Shown here: positions 55,138 to 63,982 of the stretch, one piece after another | How positions within the stretch are numbered: position 1 is the stretch's first letter | Layout: the number at the start of each line of letters is the position of its first letter | Assembly (NCBI RefSeq): GCF_030407495.1 | Contig: NZ_JASDDG010000002.1 | Span: 121,124 to 185,123, forward strand | DNA: 64,000 bases | Origin: Arthrobacter sp. APC 3897 | GTDB lineage: Bacteria > Actinomycetota > Actinomycetes > Actinomycetales > Micrococcaceae | Reading direction: 5' to 3' | Notes under the pieces: generated by a model | What the model saw: the letters and a program-made list of their open reading frames with translations, nothing else | What the model was told of the DNA's origin: nothing | The model's database searches: none | Translations under genes and position numbers: made by a program

Positions 55138-56442
55138 ATGACATCCGAGGAGACCGCCGCCACAGTTCTGACGGCAGACACCCAGGCAGCCCTTGACCGT
55201 GCCGCTTCTTCAACGCATTCTTCAACGCACCGCCATGAAGCTCTTTTTTCAGACCGCGCCTTCCATATCAAGCAGTCGGCAGTACGTGACGTCTTCGACA
55301 TTTCCATCCGGCCCGGGCTGATCTCGCTGGCGGGCGGCAGCCCCTATCTGAAGTCCCTTCCCCTGGCCGAACTGGGCTTGTCGGCGCAGCGCATTGTTGC
55401 CGAACACGGCCTCGAGGCGCTGCAGTACGGCGCCGGACAGGGCATGGAGGAACTCCGCATCCAAGCCTGTGAGGTCATGGCCGCGGAAGGGATTACCGAC
55501 GCCGATCCTGCGGATGTTGTCATCACCACTGGTTCCCAGTCCGCCCAGGACGTTGCCGCCAAGGTGTTCTGCAACCCCGGAGACGTGGTGCTGTGCGAGG
55601 ACCCCACCTATGTAGGGGCACTGAATGCGTTCGAGGCGTACGAGGTGGAGATGCACGCCCTTCCGGTGGACGGCGAAGGGCTGGTGCCTGAAGCACTCGA
55701 GGACGCCATCGCTTCGCTGCGGAAGCAGGGCAAGACCATCAAGATGCTCTACACCATTCCCAGTTTCAACAACCCCAGCGGTGTGACCCTGGCTGCCCGC
55801 AGACGGCCGCGCATTGTCGAAATCTGCGCGGAGGCGAACATCCTCATCCTCGAGGACAACCCCTACGGAATGCTGCGCTTTGACGGCAACCCGCTGGTGC
55901 CGCTGCGTGCAGGCAACCCGGATGATGTCCTGTACCTGGGGTCCTTCTCCAAGATCTTTGCCCCGGGCGTCCGGGTAGGCTGGGCGCTGGTGCCCCGCCA
56001 TCTGCACCGCCGCTTCTATTTGGCCTGCGAGGCGGTGGTCCTCTGCCCGTCGCCGCTCACGCAAATGCTGGTGTCCGCCTATCTGCGCGACTACGACTGG
56101 ATGCAGAACATCCGCGATTCCCGGAAGCTGTATGCCGCGCGCTGCGCCGCCTTGCTTGCGGCACTGTCCGGAGAACTGCCCGACGGCGTGAGCTGGACAG
56201 TGCCCGACGGCGGGTTCTTCGTGTGGCTGAGCATGCCCGAGGGTGTGGACACGTACCCCCTGCTGTATGAAGCCATCGACGCGGGCGTGGTCTTCATCCC
56301 CGGAGCCGCGTTCTCGCCCTCGGACGAGCCTTCCAACAAGTTGCGGCTGGCTTTCAGTGCTGTTTCCGAAGAGGACATTGCCGAGGGCGTGCGGCGGCTC
56401 GCACCGGTTCTTCGCCGTGCCCTGGAGCGTGCTGCCGGCTAA
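55138..56442 (+). CDS. PLP-dependent aminotransferase class I/II (2-aminoadipate/MocR-related type)
   Basis: A 434-residue aminotransferase. ISLAGGSPYLKSLPL, YGAGQGMEELRIQACEVM, SQSAQDVAAKVFCNPGDVVLCEDPTY, YTIPSFNNPSGV and the PLP Lys in YLGSFSKIFAPGVRVGW are typical for the 2-aminoadipate transaminase group. The ATG at 55138 is seven bases after AGGA; an in-frame GTG two codons earlier is an alternative. Acts on an unknown amino acid; proximity to the bkd operon hints at branched-chain or aromatic amino acids. Confidence 0.9.
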   Translation: MTSEETAATVLTADTQAALDRAASSTHSSTHRHEALFSDRAFHIKQSAVRDVFDISIRPGLISLAGGSPYLKSLPLAELGLSAQRIVAEHGLEALQYGAGQGMEELRIQACEVMAAEGITDADPADVVITTGSQSAQDVAAKVFCNPGDVVLCEDPTYVGALNAFEAYEVEMHALPVDGEGLVPEALEDAIASLRKQGKTIKMLYTIPSFNNPSGVTLAARRRPRIVEICAEANILILEDNPYGMLRFDGNPLVPLRAGNPDDVLYLGSFSKIFAPGVRVGWALVPRHLHRRFYLACEAVVLCPSPLTQMLVSAYLRDYDWMQNIRDSRKLYAARCAALLAALSGELPDGVSWTVPDGGFFVWLSMPEGVDTYPLLYEAIDAGVVFIPGAAFSPSDEPSNKLRLAFSAVSEEDIAEGVRRLAPVLRRALERAAG

Positions 56443-56648
56443 CGGCCCTTTCGCCGCCGTTCCAGGAAGGGAAAGACGACGAGAAACAGGCCGAGGATGA
56501 TCAGCAGGCGCCAGAAGGTGCCCAGTCCGGGGAAGAGCATGATCAGCAGGCTGGAGATGACAAAGGCGACGGCCAGCAGGATGAGCGTGCGTTTGAGGTC
56601 AATGCGCGGCGGACCGCCCTGCCCCTGGGGGCTCCGAGGAATAGTCAT
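56439..56648 (-). CDS. Small membrane protein of unknown function
   Basis: A 69-residue protein with two membrane helices (LILLAVAFVISSLLIMLF and FWRLLIILGLFLVVFPFL) and basic ends (ERRRKGR). ATG at 56648 (MTIPRSPQGQ). The frame is open further upstream, but that part runs towards the E2 gene and is not conserved-looking. It overlaps the aminotransferase end by four bases (convergent). No family recognised. Confidence 0.65.
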   Translation of the reverse strand: MTIPRSPQGQGGPPRIDLKRTLILLAVAFVISSLLIMLFPGLGTFWRLLIILGLFLVVFPFLERRRKGR

Positions 56649-56715
56649 AGTGCCCGATCGTATCCGCCGCCGGCCGCTAATGCAGCGCCTGCTCCGTGTT
56701 CGCCCCGCCTGCCGC

Positions 56716-58161
56716 CTAATCCAGCAGCAGTGCAGGCTCTTCCAGGATGGCGGCGACGTCCGCCATGAAACGCGCGGAAAGATCACCGTCCACCACCCGG
56801 TGGTCGAAGGATCCGCCCAGGGTGGTCACCCAGCGCGGAACAACCTCCCCCTCCACCACCCACGGCTTCTGCTTGATGGTCCCGAAGGCCACGATGGCCA
56901 CTTCGCCGGGGTTGATGATGGGTGTTCCGGTATCGATGCCCAGGGCGCCGATGTTGGTGATGGTGAGGGTTCCGCCCTGCATGTCAGCCGGCGGGGTTTT
57001 CCCGGCCCGGGCCGTCGCAGCCAGGGCATTGAGGGCGATGGCCAGTTCCTTGAGTGACAGGTCCTGGGCATCCTTGATGTTCGGAACCATGAGCCCTCGG
57101 GGCGTGGCGGCAGCAATTCCGAGGTTCATGAAGTGCTTGACCAGGATTTCATCCCCGGCCCAGGTGGCGTTGACCGACGGGTTGCGGGCCGCCGCCCAGA
57201 TCACCGCCTTTGCCAGGATCAGCAGGGGCGAGACCTTGATGCCGTCAAAGTCCCGGGACGCCTTGAGCCGCTTGACGAACTCCATGGTTCGCGAGGCGTC
57301 CACATCCACGAAAATGCTGACGTGGGGCGCGGAAAACGCGCTCTCCACCATGGCCTTGGCCGTAGCCCGGCGGACCCCCTTGACCGGGACGCGTTCAATC
57401 CGCTCGTCACGGGGCTTCTGCGCTCCTGCCCAGAAGGTATCCGCGGACTGCTGCTCGGCTTCACGCTGCGCCTGGTAGCTGATCAAGTCCTGCTTGGTCA
57501 CCTCGCCGCTGGCTCCGGTTGCCGGCACCTCCGCCAGGTTGATGCCGAGGTCCTTCGCCGCCTTGCGTACCGGCGGTTTGGCCAGCACCCGCTGGATCAG
57601 GCGGGAGAGCGTGTCCTGCACCGCGGCGCCTGCAGCGGCCACGGCCTGCGGGCGGGGATCGGGTGCGGGGACTGTCGGAGCAGGCGGTGCGGCGGCTGGT
57701 GCAGGTGCAGCCGAAGCGGCGGCCGGTGCAGGTGCAGCCGGTTTGCCGGCTGCCGACGGAGCAGTCCGGCCGGTCCGCGGCCGCCGCTTTACGGCGTCGG
57801 CCTTGGGGCCCGTGCCGGTAAGGGAAGCGCTGGGCTGGCCGTCGTCGTCGGCCGCTGCCGCCGGAACGGGTGCGGGGGTCATGGGCGCACCGGGCTGCTG
57901 GCCGCTCTCCTGGGCCGGCGAACCGGCCGCAACGCTGATGATGGGCGTGCCGACATCCACGGTCTGCCCCTCCTCCACAAGCAGCGCGGACACGGTGCCG
58001 GCGTAGGGAGAGGGCAGCTCCACCAGTGATTTAGCCGTTTCAATCTCCACGATGACGTCATTGACGGCCACGGTGTCGCCGGCTTGAACCTTCCACTGGA
58101 CAATGTCGGCTTCGGTCAGGCCTTCGCCCACGTCGGGAAGGTGGAACGTTCTTTCAGTCAT
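56716..58161 (-). CDS. Dihydrolipoamide acyltransferase E2 of a 2-oxoacid (branched-chain) dehydrogenase
   Basis: A 481-residue protein. It has an N-terminal lipoyl domain (Lys in [17 protein letters not shown]), an Ala/Pro-rich linker (about 85-170), a peripheral subunit-binding domain ([34 protein letters not shown]), and the catalytic domain with [18 protein letters not shown] (His/Asp). Forms the core that transfers an acyl group to CoA. Last gene of the E1alpha-E1beta-E2 operon. The branched-chain assignment rests on operon type and resemblance. Confidence 0.92.
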   Translation of the reverse strand: MTERTFHLPDVGEGLTEADIVQWKVQAGDTVAVNDVIVEIETAKSLVELPSPYAGTVSALLVEEGQTVDVGTPIISVAAGSPAQESGQQPGAPMTPAPVPAAAADDDGQPSASLTGTGPKADAVKRRPRTGRTAPSAAGKPAAPAPAAASAAPAPAAAPPAPTVPAPDPRPQAVAAAGAAVQDTLSRLIQRVLAKPPVRKAAKDLGINLAEVPATGASGEVTKQDLISYQAQREAEQQSADTFWAGAQKPRDERIERVPVKGVRRATAKAMVESAFSAPHVSIFVDVDASRTMEFVKRLKASRDFDGIKVSPLLILAKAVIWAAARNPSVNATWAGDEILVKHFMNLGIAAATPRGLMVPNIKDAQDLSLKELAIALNALAATARAGKTPPADMQGGTLTITNIGALGIDTGTPIINPGEVAIVAFGTIKQKPWVVEGEVVPRWVTTLGGSFDHRVVDGDLSARFMADVAAILEEPALLLD

Positions 58162-58204
58162 GGTTTCTCAATCTTTGTGTGCGGCACGCTGCTGTGTGGC
58201 CGGG

Positions 58205-59179
58205 TTAGTAGGCGAAGGACCGGTCCAGGGCATCCATCAGCTTGTCGATGTCCGGCAGGTAGTGCTCTTCGACCTTGGCCACCGGATACGGCATATGGAA
58301 ACCGCCGACGCGGATCACGGGTGCCTCCAGGGACAGGAACGCCCGCTCCGTCACCCGCGCCGCGATCTCCCCGCCGATTCCGCCGAAGGTGGGGGCTTCG
58401 TGGGTGACGATGAGCCGGCCGGTCTTGCGGACCGAGTCTGTGACGGTGTCGAAATCGATCGGCGAGATGGAGCGCAGGTCCACCACTTCGATGCTGCGTC
58501 CGTCCTCCTCGGCGGCCTTGGCGGCGGCAAGGGCCACGGGCACGAGGGGACCATAGGCCACGATGGTTGCGTCGGTTCCTTCGCGCAGGACGTGTGCCGC
58601 AAACGGATCACCCGAGGGGTTTTCCGTGTCGACGTCGCCCTTGAGCCAGTAACGGCGCTTGGGTTCGAAAAGGATGACCGGATCAAGGCAGGTCATGGCC
58701 TGCTGGATCATCCAATAGGCGTCCTGGGGACTGGACGGGGTCAGGATCCGCAGCCCTGCCGTATGCGCAAACAGTGCTTCGGGCGATTCCGAATGGTGTT
58801 CAATGGATCCGATGCCGCCGCCGTAGGGGATGCGGATAACCACCGGCGCGCTGAGGGCTCCTTCGCTTCGCGAATGCATCTTGGCGAGCTGGGTGGTGAT
58901 CTGGTTGAACCCGGGGAAGACAAAACCGTCAAACTGAATCTCGCAGACGGGACGGTAGCCGCGCAGCGCAAGGCCGATGGCGGTGCCGATGATGCCGGAT
59001 TCCGCCAGCGGAGTGTCCATTACCCGGTCCGCACCGAAGTCCGCTTTGAGCCCTTCCGTGACGCGGTAAACGCCGCCCAGATCGCCAATATCTTCGCCCA
59101 TCAGCAGCGACTTGGGGTTCTGTTCCAGCCCTGCCCTCAGTCCGGCGTTGATGGCTTTGGCCATGGTCATGGTGCTCAT
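58205..59179 (-). CDS. 2-oxoacid dehydrogenase E1 component, beta subunit
   Basis: A 324-residue transketolase-like subunit. It has NAGLRAGLEQNPKSLLMGEDIGDLGGVYRVTEGL, MDTPLAESGIIGTAIGLALRG (Glu activating the thiamine cofactor), RIPYGGGIGSIEHHSESPEALF, and the C-terminal THEAPTFGGIGGEIAARVTE. ATG at 59179 overlaps the alpha-subunit stop by four bases. With the alpha subunit it decarboxylates branched-chain (or related) 2-oxoacids. Confidence 0.94.
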   Translation of the reverse strand: MSTMTMAKAINAGLRAGLEQNPKSLLMGEDIGDLGGVYRVTEGLKADFGADRVMDTPLAESGIIGTAIGLALRGYRPVCEIQFDGFVFPGFNQITTQLAKMHSRSEGALSAPVVIRIPYGGGIGSIEHHSESPEALFAHTAGLRILTPSSPQDAYWMIQQAMTCLDPVILFEPKRRYWLKGDVDTENPSGDPFAAHVLREGTDATIVAYGPLVPVALAAAKAAEEDGRSIEVVDLRSISPIDFDTVTDSVRKTGRLIVTHEAPTFGGIGGEIAARVTERAFLSLEAPVIRVGGFHMPYPVAKVEEHYLPDIDKLMDALDRSFAY

Positions 59180-60381
59180 GCGGTGGGCTCCTGGGAGTCG
59201 GCGAAGCCGGCCTCGTAGCGGCGGTGGAACTCCAGTTCCTCCTGGATCAGCGGGTGTGCTTCGGCGTAGACGTCGGTGAAGGCATCCGTAAACCCCGGCG
59301 ATGACATGGCAAGCACATCTGCGCGGAGCTTCTCCGCCATGGCCTGGCCCTCCGCCGCCAGCGCCTCAAAGAACTCGTCATCCGCCAGTCCGGCGGCGCG
59401 CAGATGTTTCTCCAGCCGAATGAGCGGATCACGGGAGATCCAGGCTTCCTCGTCTGCGCTGAGCCGGTATTTCGTGGGGTCATCGGCGGTGGTGTGGGCG
59501 CTCATCCGGTAGGTGAAGGCCTCGATCAGCACCGGGCCCTTGCCCGAGCGTGCGTGTTCCAGCGCCCAGCTGGTGACAGCCCGGACCGCAACTGCGTCAT
59601 TGCCGTCCACTCGGATGCCCGGGAAGCCGTAACCCTTTGCACGGTTGGCGAGCGGAATACGGGACTGAACTTCCGTAGGTACCGAGATAGCCCAGTGGTT
59701 GTTCTGGCAGAAGAACACCACAGGTGCGTCGTAGGAGGCCGCAAACACCATGGATTCGTGCACGTCACCCTCCGAGCTGGCACCGTCGCCGAAGTAAGCC
59801 ACTGTGGCGGCCTCGGGCAGCTGCGGATCAATCTTCCGGTCACGGGCCATACCCATGGCGTAGCCGACGGCGTGCGGCACCTGCGCGGCCAGGACCAGCG
59901 TGTAGAGGTGGAAGTTTGTTTCGCTCGGATCCCACCCGCCGTGGGACACCCCGCGGAAGCGGCGCAGCAGTGAAGACAGTTCCAGGCCCCGCGTCAGGGC
60001 GACGCCGTGCTCCCGGTAAGTGGGAAACACATAGTCCTGCTGCTGCAGGGCGCTGCCGGAACCGATCTGCGCACCTTCCTGCCCGGTCATCGGCACCCAC
60101 ATCACCAGTTCGCCCTGGCGCTGCAGGGCCGTGGCTTCCTGGTCGAAGCGGCGGATGGTGTACATATCCCGGTACATGCCGCGAAGGTCTTCGGCGTCAA
60201 GCTCCGCGGCGTAGGCACCGTAAGGGCCGTGCAGGAGGAGCTCGCCTTCAGGGCTAAGCATCTGCACCATCGCCGGATCAGCCTCCCCTCCCACCATGCC
60301 GGGATCCGCGTTGCCTGCCCCGTTTTCGGGCAGGCCGGAAGCGGTGGCCTCCGGGCGGACAGCCAGATGCTTCAGATCCAT
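59176..60381 (-). CDS. 2-oxoacid dehydrogenase E1 component, alpha subunit
   Basis: A 401-residue thiamine-diphosphate-dependent subunit. The ThDP motif is GDGASSEGDVHESMVFAASYDAPVVFFCQNN, and the phosphorylation-loop-like YRMSAHTTADDPTKYR follows. An N-terminal extension of about 40 residues precedes the domain. ATG at 60381 with GGAG five bases upstream. First gene of the operon, with a palindromic pair upstream. Confidence 0.94.
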   Translation of the reverse strand: MDLKHLAVRPEATASGLPENGAGNADPGMVGGEADPAMVQMLSPEGELLLHGPYGAYAAELDAEDLRGMYRDMYTIRRFDQEATALQRQGELVMWVPMTGQEGAQIGSGSALQQQDYVFPTYREHGVALTRGLELSSLLRRFRGVSHGGWDPSETNFHLYTLVLAAQVPHAVGYAMGMARDRKIDPQLPEAATVAYFGDGASSEGDVHESMVFAASYDAPVVFFCQNNHWAISVPTEVQSRIPLANRAKGYGFPGIRVDGNDAVAVRAVTSWALEHARSGKGPVLIEAFTYRMSAHTTADDPTKYRLSADEEAWISRDPLIRLEKHLRAAGLADDEFFEALAAEGQAMAEKLRADVLAMSSPGFTDAFTDVYAEAHPLIQEELEFHRRYEAGFADSQEPTA

Positions 60382-60425
60382 GCTTACTCCTCGCCGGGGC
60401 GGTCAGCGACCGGCCCGCGTTAGAT

Positions 60426-60469
60426 ACATATGCCTCAGAAGGAATAGATCACAGCTGCGGCATATATGT
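60426..60469 (-). promoter_or_regulatory. Inverted-repeat pair in the bkd promoter region
   Basis: ACATATGCC (60426-60434) and GGCATATATGT (60459-60469) are inverted repeats, imperfect by two inserted bases, spaced by 24 bases, just upstream of the E1alpha gene. A/T-rich arms of this type suit a dimeric or tetrameric regulator such as Lrp/BkdR. Inference. Confidence 0.5.
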
Positions 60470-60525
60470 GGAACGTACCTCCCCAGCCTAACGAGGGCCG
60501 GGTCCTGCCCCGCAGTCAGGACACG

Positions 60526-61665
60526 CTAGGAAACCCGGGGTCCCTTTGTATAAGTCGCACATAGCGCGAGGAATCGGGTGTTGGCCTCCGGCTCACCGAT
60601 GGTGACCCGAATCCCCTCGGTGCCGAACGCCCGCACGGCCAGGGCCTGTTGCTCCGCCAGCGCTGCGAACTCGGGGGTATTCTCTCCCAGAGCCAGCCAG
60701 ACAAAGTTCCCCTGAGCCTCAGGAATCCACCATCCGAGGCCCTCCAAACCCGTCACCACACGGGCCCGCTCCTCCACCAAGCCTTGTATTCTTTCCACAA
60801 GTTCCCCGTGATGGCGCAAAGAAGCCACTGCAGCTGTTTCAGCAAGCTGCGAGACGGCAAACGGCACCGCTGACACCCGCAGGTGCTGGGTCACCTGAGG
60901 GTGTGACACCGAATATCCGACGCGGAGACCTGCCAGTCCGGCACCTTTGGAGAAGGTCCGCAGCACCACTACGTTCGAGTGTTTCCGGTACATCTCAATT
61001 CCGTTGACGGCTTCCGGATCCCGGACGAAGTCTTCATACGCTTCATCAATCACCACCAGTACATCGCCGGGCACCTTGGCGAGGAAGTCCTCAACCTGGC
61101 TGGAGGTCAGGGCCGGTCCGGTCGGGTTATTGGGCGTGCACAGCAGGATCACGCGTGTCCGCTCAGTAACAGCCGCCGCCATGGCGTCCAGGTCATGGGT
61201 GCCGTCGGCCTGCAGCGGCACCTGGACACTGTCCGCTCCGGACAGCCCCACACTAATGGGATAGGCCTCAAAGGAACGCCACGGGTAAATCACCTCGTCC
61301 GAAACACCGTTCTCATCCTGCCCGGCAAAAGTGGAGAGCAGCTGGTTCAGCGCACCCAGGCTGCCTGCGCCGGTCACGATGTCCTCGGCCGGCACGTCCA
61401 GGAAGGCCGCGAGCTCGGTGCGCAGGGCAGTGGACAGCGGATCCGGGTACCGATTGAAGTCCTGCCAGTTGCTGATGGCGTCAAGCACGGCCGGCAAGGG
61501 CGGTAACGGGTTTTCGTTGGACGACAGCTTGTAGCTCTGCAGCCCCTCGATAACCGCCGGCGGCTTCCCCGCCGTGTAGCGGGGCAGCTTCCCCATTACA
61601 TTCCGGGGGCGGATCCCGGAAGCCGGGACCTTGGCGGCGTTGGTGTCCTTTTCGGTGGTCGTCAT
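60526..61665 (-). CDS. Histidinol-phosphate/aromatic aminotransferase (HisC-like)
   Basis: A 379-residue PLP enzyme. KLSSNENPLPPLPAVLDAI, GAGSLGALNQLLSTF, LCTPNNPTGPALT, VVIDEAYEDFV and the PLP Lys in LRTFSKGAGLAGLRVGY belong to the HisC2/aromatic aminotransferase group. ATG at 61665 gives MTTTEKDTNA; a further in-frame start at MGKLPRY is possible. A stand-alone gene outside a his operon, so an aromatic amino acid aminotransferase role (phenylalanine/tyrosine) is likely. Ends about 145 bases before the bkd start. Confidence 0.9.
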   Translation of the reverse strand: MTTTEKDTNAAKVPASGIRPRNVMGKLPRYTAGKPPAVIEGLQSYKLSSNENPLPPLPAVLDAISNWQDFNRYPDPLSTALRTELAAFLDVPAEDIVTGAGSLGALNQLLSTFAGQDENGVSDEVIYPWRSFEAYPISVGLSGADSVQVPLQADGTHDLDAMAAAVTERTRVILLCTPNNPTGPALTSSQVEDFLAKVPGDVLVVIDEAYEDFVRDPEAVNGIEMYRKHSNVVVLRTFSKGAGLAGLRVGYSVSHPQVTQHLRVSAVPFAVSQLAETAAVASLRHHGELVERIQGLVEERARVVTGLEGLGWWIPEAQGNFVWLALGENTPEFAALAEQQALAVRAFGTEGIRVTIGEPEANTRFLALCATYTKGPRVS

Positions 61666-61768
61666 GGACTTAACCCTAGTCGCCTCCGCCGGCGGGTGAT
61701 GCGGACCACTGGAACCGGCGGACACCTCCCTTCGTGTCTTCGGGGCGCGGCTGTGTCAGCATTGAGCC

Positions 61769-62167
61769 ATGCGCTTCCTGGTCCAGATCCTCATTAATGC
61801 CCTCGCCCTGTATGTGGCTGCGTGGCTGCTTCCCGGCATCACGGTTTTCGAGACCGGCGACGCCGTCACAGGCAATCCCACCATTGACCTGGTGCTGGCG
61901 TTCCTCTTTATTGGTCTGCTGTTCGGCATTGTCAACGCGCTGATCCGGCCGGTCGTCAAGCTGCTTACCCTGCCGCTGACCATTCTGACTTTGGGCCTGT
62001 TCACCATCATCGTCAACGCGGCCATGCTCATGCTGACATCCTGGCTGAGCAGTTACACACCGGTTGATTTCAATGTGGATTCCTTTTTCTGGACCGCCGT
62101 TCTCGCCTCCATCATCATCAGCGTGGTCTCCATGGTGGCCGGCTCACTGACCGGAACCCGCCGGTAG
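61769..62167 (+). CDS. Phage holin family-like membrane protein (mycobacterial superfamily IV type)
   Basis: A 132-residue protein with four hydrophobic helices: RFLVQILINALALYVAAWLL, IDLVLAFLFIGLLFGIVNALI, PLTILTLGLFTIIVNAAMLML and FFWTAVLASIIISVVSMVA. RPVVKLLTLPLTILTLGLFT is the family signature. Widely present in bacteria outside prophages, so a lysis role is not implied. Its 3' end overlaps the opposing gene by 50 bases. Confidence 0.9.
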   Translation: MRFLVQILINALALYVAAWLLPGITVFETGDAVTGNPTIDLVLAFLFIGLLFGIVNALIRPVVKLLTLPLTILTLGLFTIIVNAAMLMLTSWLSSYTPVDFNVDSFFWTAVLASIIISVVSMVAGSLTGTRR

Positions 62168-63494
62168 CGGATCCGCGGCCTGCGGACGGGGCGACGGCGC
62201 TTTTCAGCTCAGCGGCCGGTTTCCGGGAGGGTTCGGAAACCGGCTTCCTCGAGAACCGAAAAAGGCTTCGCGCAGCAATTGATGCCGGCGGAAGGATTTG
62301 CCCCAGATATCCGGCCGTTTCCTGCAGGGACCGGTCCTTGCCGGCATCTGCCTGGTTGGCCAGGTCCAGATACAGGTCCAGGTCATGCGCAGGTCCCAGC
62401 CCGTCACGGACGGCATCCGGGGGGACCGGGGTCCGTCCCGTGACCGTAATCCTGTCGGCGGTGTCCGGGTTCAGGGTTCCGTCCGCGCCGGGAACCCAAT
62501 CCTGGTAGTGCTCCAAGTGGACAACTCTGAGCCCGTCGGGGGTGATCCTGTCCCCTGCCGGCGCGCCGGCTGTCAGCACCATTGCAACGGAGAATTCTCC
62601 GGACTCCGTCAGGCGCGCTCCGGTATTCACTGCATGGATGCCGCCCTGGCTGTACCCGACCAGGATGACCGCATCCTCTGCCGAGGCCCCCGACTCCCGC
62701 AGGGCCTGTGCCACGGCCGCGGCAACATACTCGCTGTCCCGGGCACGGCCCTCCGCGTTTCCATACGCGTCGAAGGGGTTTGGTCCCACCATCAGACTGC
62801 CCGAGTCCTGCATGCCGGGCAGGGTGACAATCCGGACACGGCGTTCCCCCTGGTCGACGGTCAGGATTTCCACTACTCCGCGGTCCGGTGCGTCTAGCAG
62901 GACCTTTGAACGTTCCAGCAGCCCCCGGGCCGATCCGGTGACCGGAACTGTTCCCCCGCCGTCGTCCAGCTTGGCGACATCAAGCGGTCTCAGCTCTCCG
63001 AATCTGCCGTCAGCCAGCCGCTCCAGCAATTTTTCAATGAGGAACCCGTCAAACGGCGGAACCGTCAATTCACTGACGCTGCGGTCCGGAAAGCCGCCGC
63101 CGCTTCTGTGCCACATCTCGATCCCCACCGGCACTCCCACGGCCAGCCACGAGATTGTTTCTTTCAGCCGACCCTCCGTGTCCAGGTAGTTCCGGGCAGC
63201 CCGGCGAAGATTCGCGGCCGCTTCCTCCAGTTCCCGCCGGTTCCGGGCAAGGCCTTTGATGACGAGCTCCGCAGCGCCGGCCGCTTCACGGGCGTGACCG
63301 TGCACAGCGCTGGTTCCACTGAGCAGCAAGTACATTTCCATGCAGGTGGACCGCAGGGCGGTGAGCCGTCCGGCGGTCTCCTCCAGTGCGCCGGCCACCG
63401 ATTCCAGCTGCCCGTACTCCACCGTCAATCCGTGTGTACCGCCCCGCACATGGATTCCTGGGGAATTGTCTTCCGCGGACCACTGATAAGGCAT
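62118..63494 (-). CDS. Alpha/beta-hydrolase protein with WXG100-like helical N-terminus
   Basis: A 458-residue protein. Residues about 20-115 form a long helical stretch (LESVAGALEETAGRLTALRSTCMEMYLLL...AAANLRRAARNYLDTEGRL), resembling the helical hairpin of type VII secretion substrates. The C-terminal half has the nucleophile elbow VGYSQGGIHAVNTGA and VVHLEHYQDWVPG, a lipase/cutinase-like fold. The tail is basic and Pro/Ser-rich. ATG at 63494 directly follows the stop of the upstream WXG100-like gene. Secretion and enzymatic role are inferred. Confidence 0.75.
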   Translation of the reverse strand: MPYQWSAEDNSPGIHVRGGTHGLTVEYGQLESVAGALEETAGRLTALRSTCMEMYLLLSGTSAVHGHAREAAGAAELVIKGLARNRRELEEAAANLRRAARNYLDTEGRLKETISWLAVGVPVGIEMWHRSGGGFPDRSVSELTVPPFDGFLIEKLLERLADGRFGELRPLDVAKLDDGGGTVPVTGSARGLLERSKVLLDAPDRGVVEILTVDQGERRVRIVTLPGMQDSGSLMVGPNPFDAYGNAEGRARDSEYVAAAVAQALRESGASAEDAVILVGYSQGGIHAVNTGARLTESGEFSVAMVLTAGAPAGDRITPDGLRVVHLEHYQDWVPGADGTLNPDTADRITVTGRTPVPPDAVRDGLGPAHDLDLYLDLANQADAGKDRSLQETAGYLGQILPPASIAARSLFRFSRKPVSEPSRKPAAELKSAVAPSAGRGSATGGFRSVSRPPWRPR

Positions 63495-63782
63495 CTAGGG
63501 CACCTCGTGGCCCAGGGCACGGAGTTCTTCCACATGCCGTGCCACGGCGCCGGCACAGGTTTGCAGGTCTTCCAGCGTCGTTGACACGTTCCCGATGGAC
63601 TGCCGCAGGAGCGTTGTGAACTCCGCAGCCGCCGGGGAATACCAATCCATCCGGATAAGGGCAGGCAGCTCCTGTTCGATGCCCGCCAGCTCCTTCACCG
63701 CCTTTACAACCTCAGCGGCTGCCTCAGCCGCAGCGTAGACATCGCGCGGATTGACCGCCATTGACTCCGTAGCCACCTTCAT
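63495..63782 (-). CDS. Small helical WXG100-like protein
   Basis: A 95-residue protein predicted mostly helical (VYAAAEAAAEVVKAVKELAGIEQELPALIR...WYSPAAAEFTTLLRQSIGNVSTTLEDLQTCAGAVARHVEELR). The WYSPAAAEF turn in the middle matches the W-x-G/W-x-S-type turn between two helices of ESX proteins. ATG at 63782 with AAAGGGG upstream; TGA of the preceding gene overlaps it. Probably works with the downstream hydrolase, either as a chaperone or a co-secreted partner. Confidence 0.75.
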   Translation of the reverse strand: MKVATESMAVNPRDVYAAAEAAAEVVKAVKELAGIEQELPALIRMDWYSPAAAEFTTLLRQSIGNVSTTLEDLQTCAGAVARHVEELRALGHEVP

Positions 63783-63982
63783 CAGCTGCCGCCCCTTTCC
63801 CGGTCTGAAGACTCGTTCAGCGATTGCCCTTCCAGTTCTTTCATGTCCCGGCTTCCCTCTTGTTCCGCCGGCCCGGGGATGGGGAGGACCCCCGCCGTCA
63901 CCGCAGTGCCCCGACCCCTGTGGAGGACAATCACGCCGTCCCGCACGGACCATGTCACAGAGCGGAGGCTCCGGCGGAACAT
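63782..63982 (-). CDS. Small hypothetical protein at the window edge
   Basis: A 66-codon frame starting with ATG at 63982 and ending TGA overlapping the WXG100-like ATG (TGATG), which hints at coupling. First half MFRRSLRSVTWSVRDGVIVLHRG, then a polar tail. No family recognised and no clear ribosome binding site. It might continue upstream with another start outside the window. Confidence 0.45.
   Translation of the reverse strand: MFRRSLRSVTWSVRDGVIVLHRGRGTAVTAGVLPIPGPAEQEGSRDMKELEGQSLNESSDRERGGS

Noticed and set aside
61769..62167. Prophage remnant suggested by the holin-like gene
   Set aside because: This holin-type family is common in bacterial chromosomes without phage, and no other phage gene is near.
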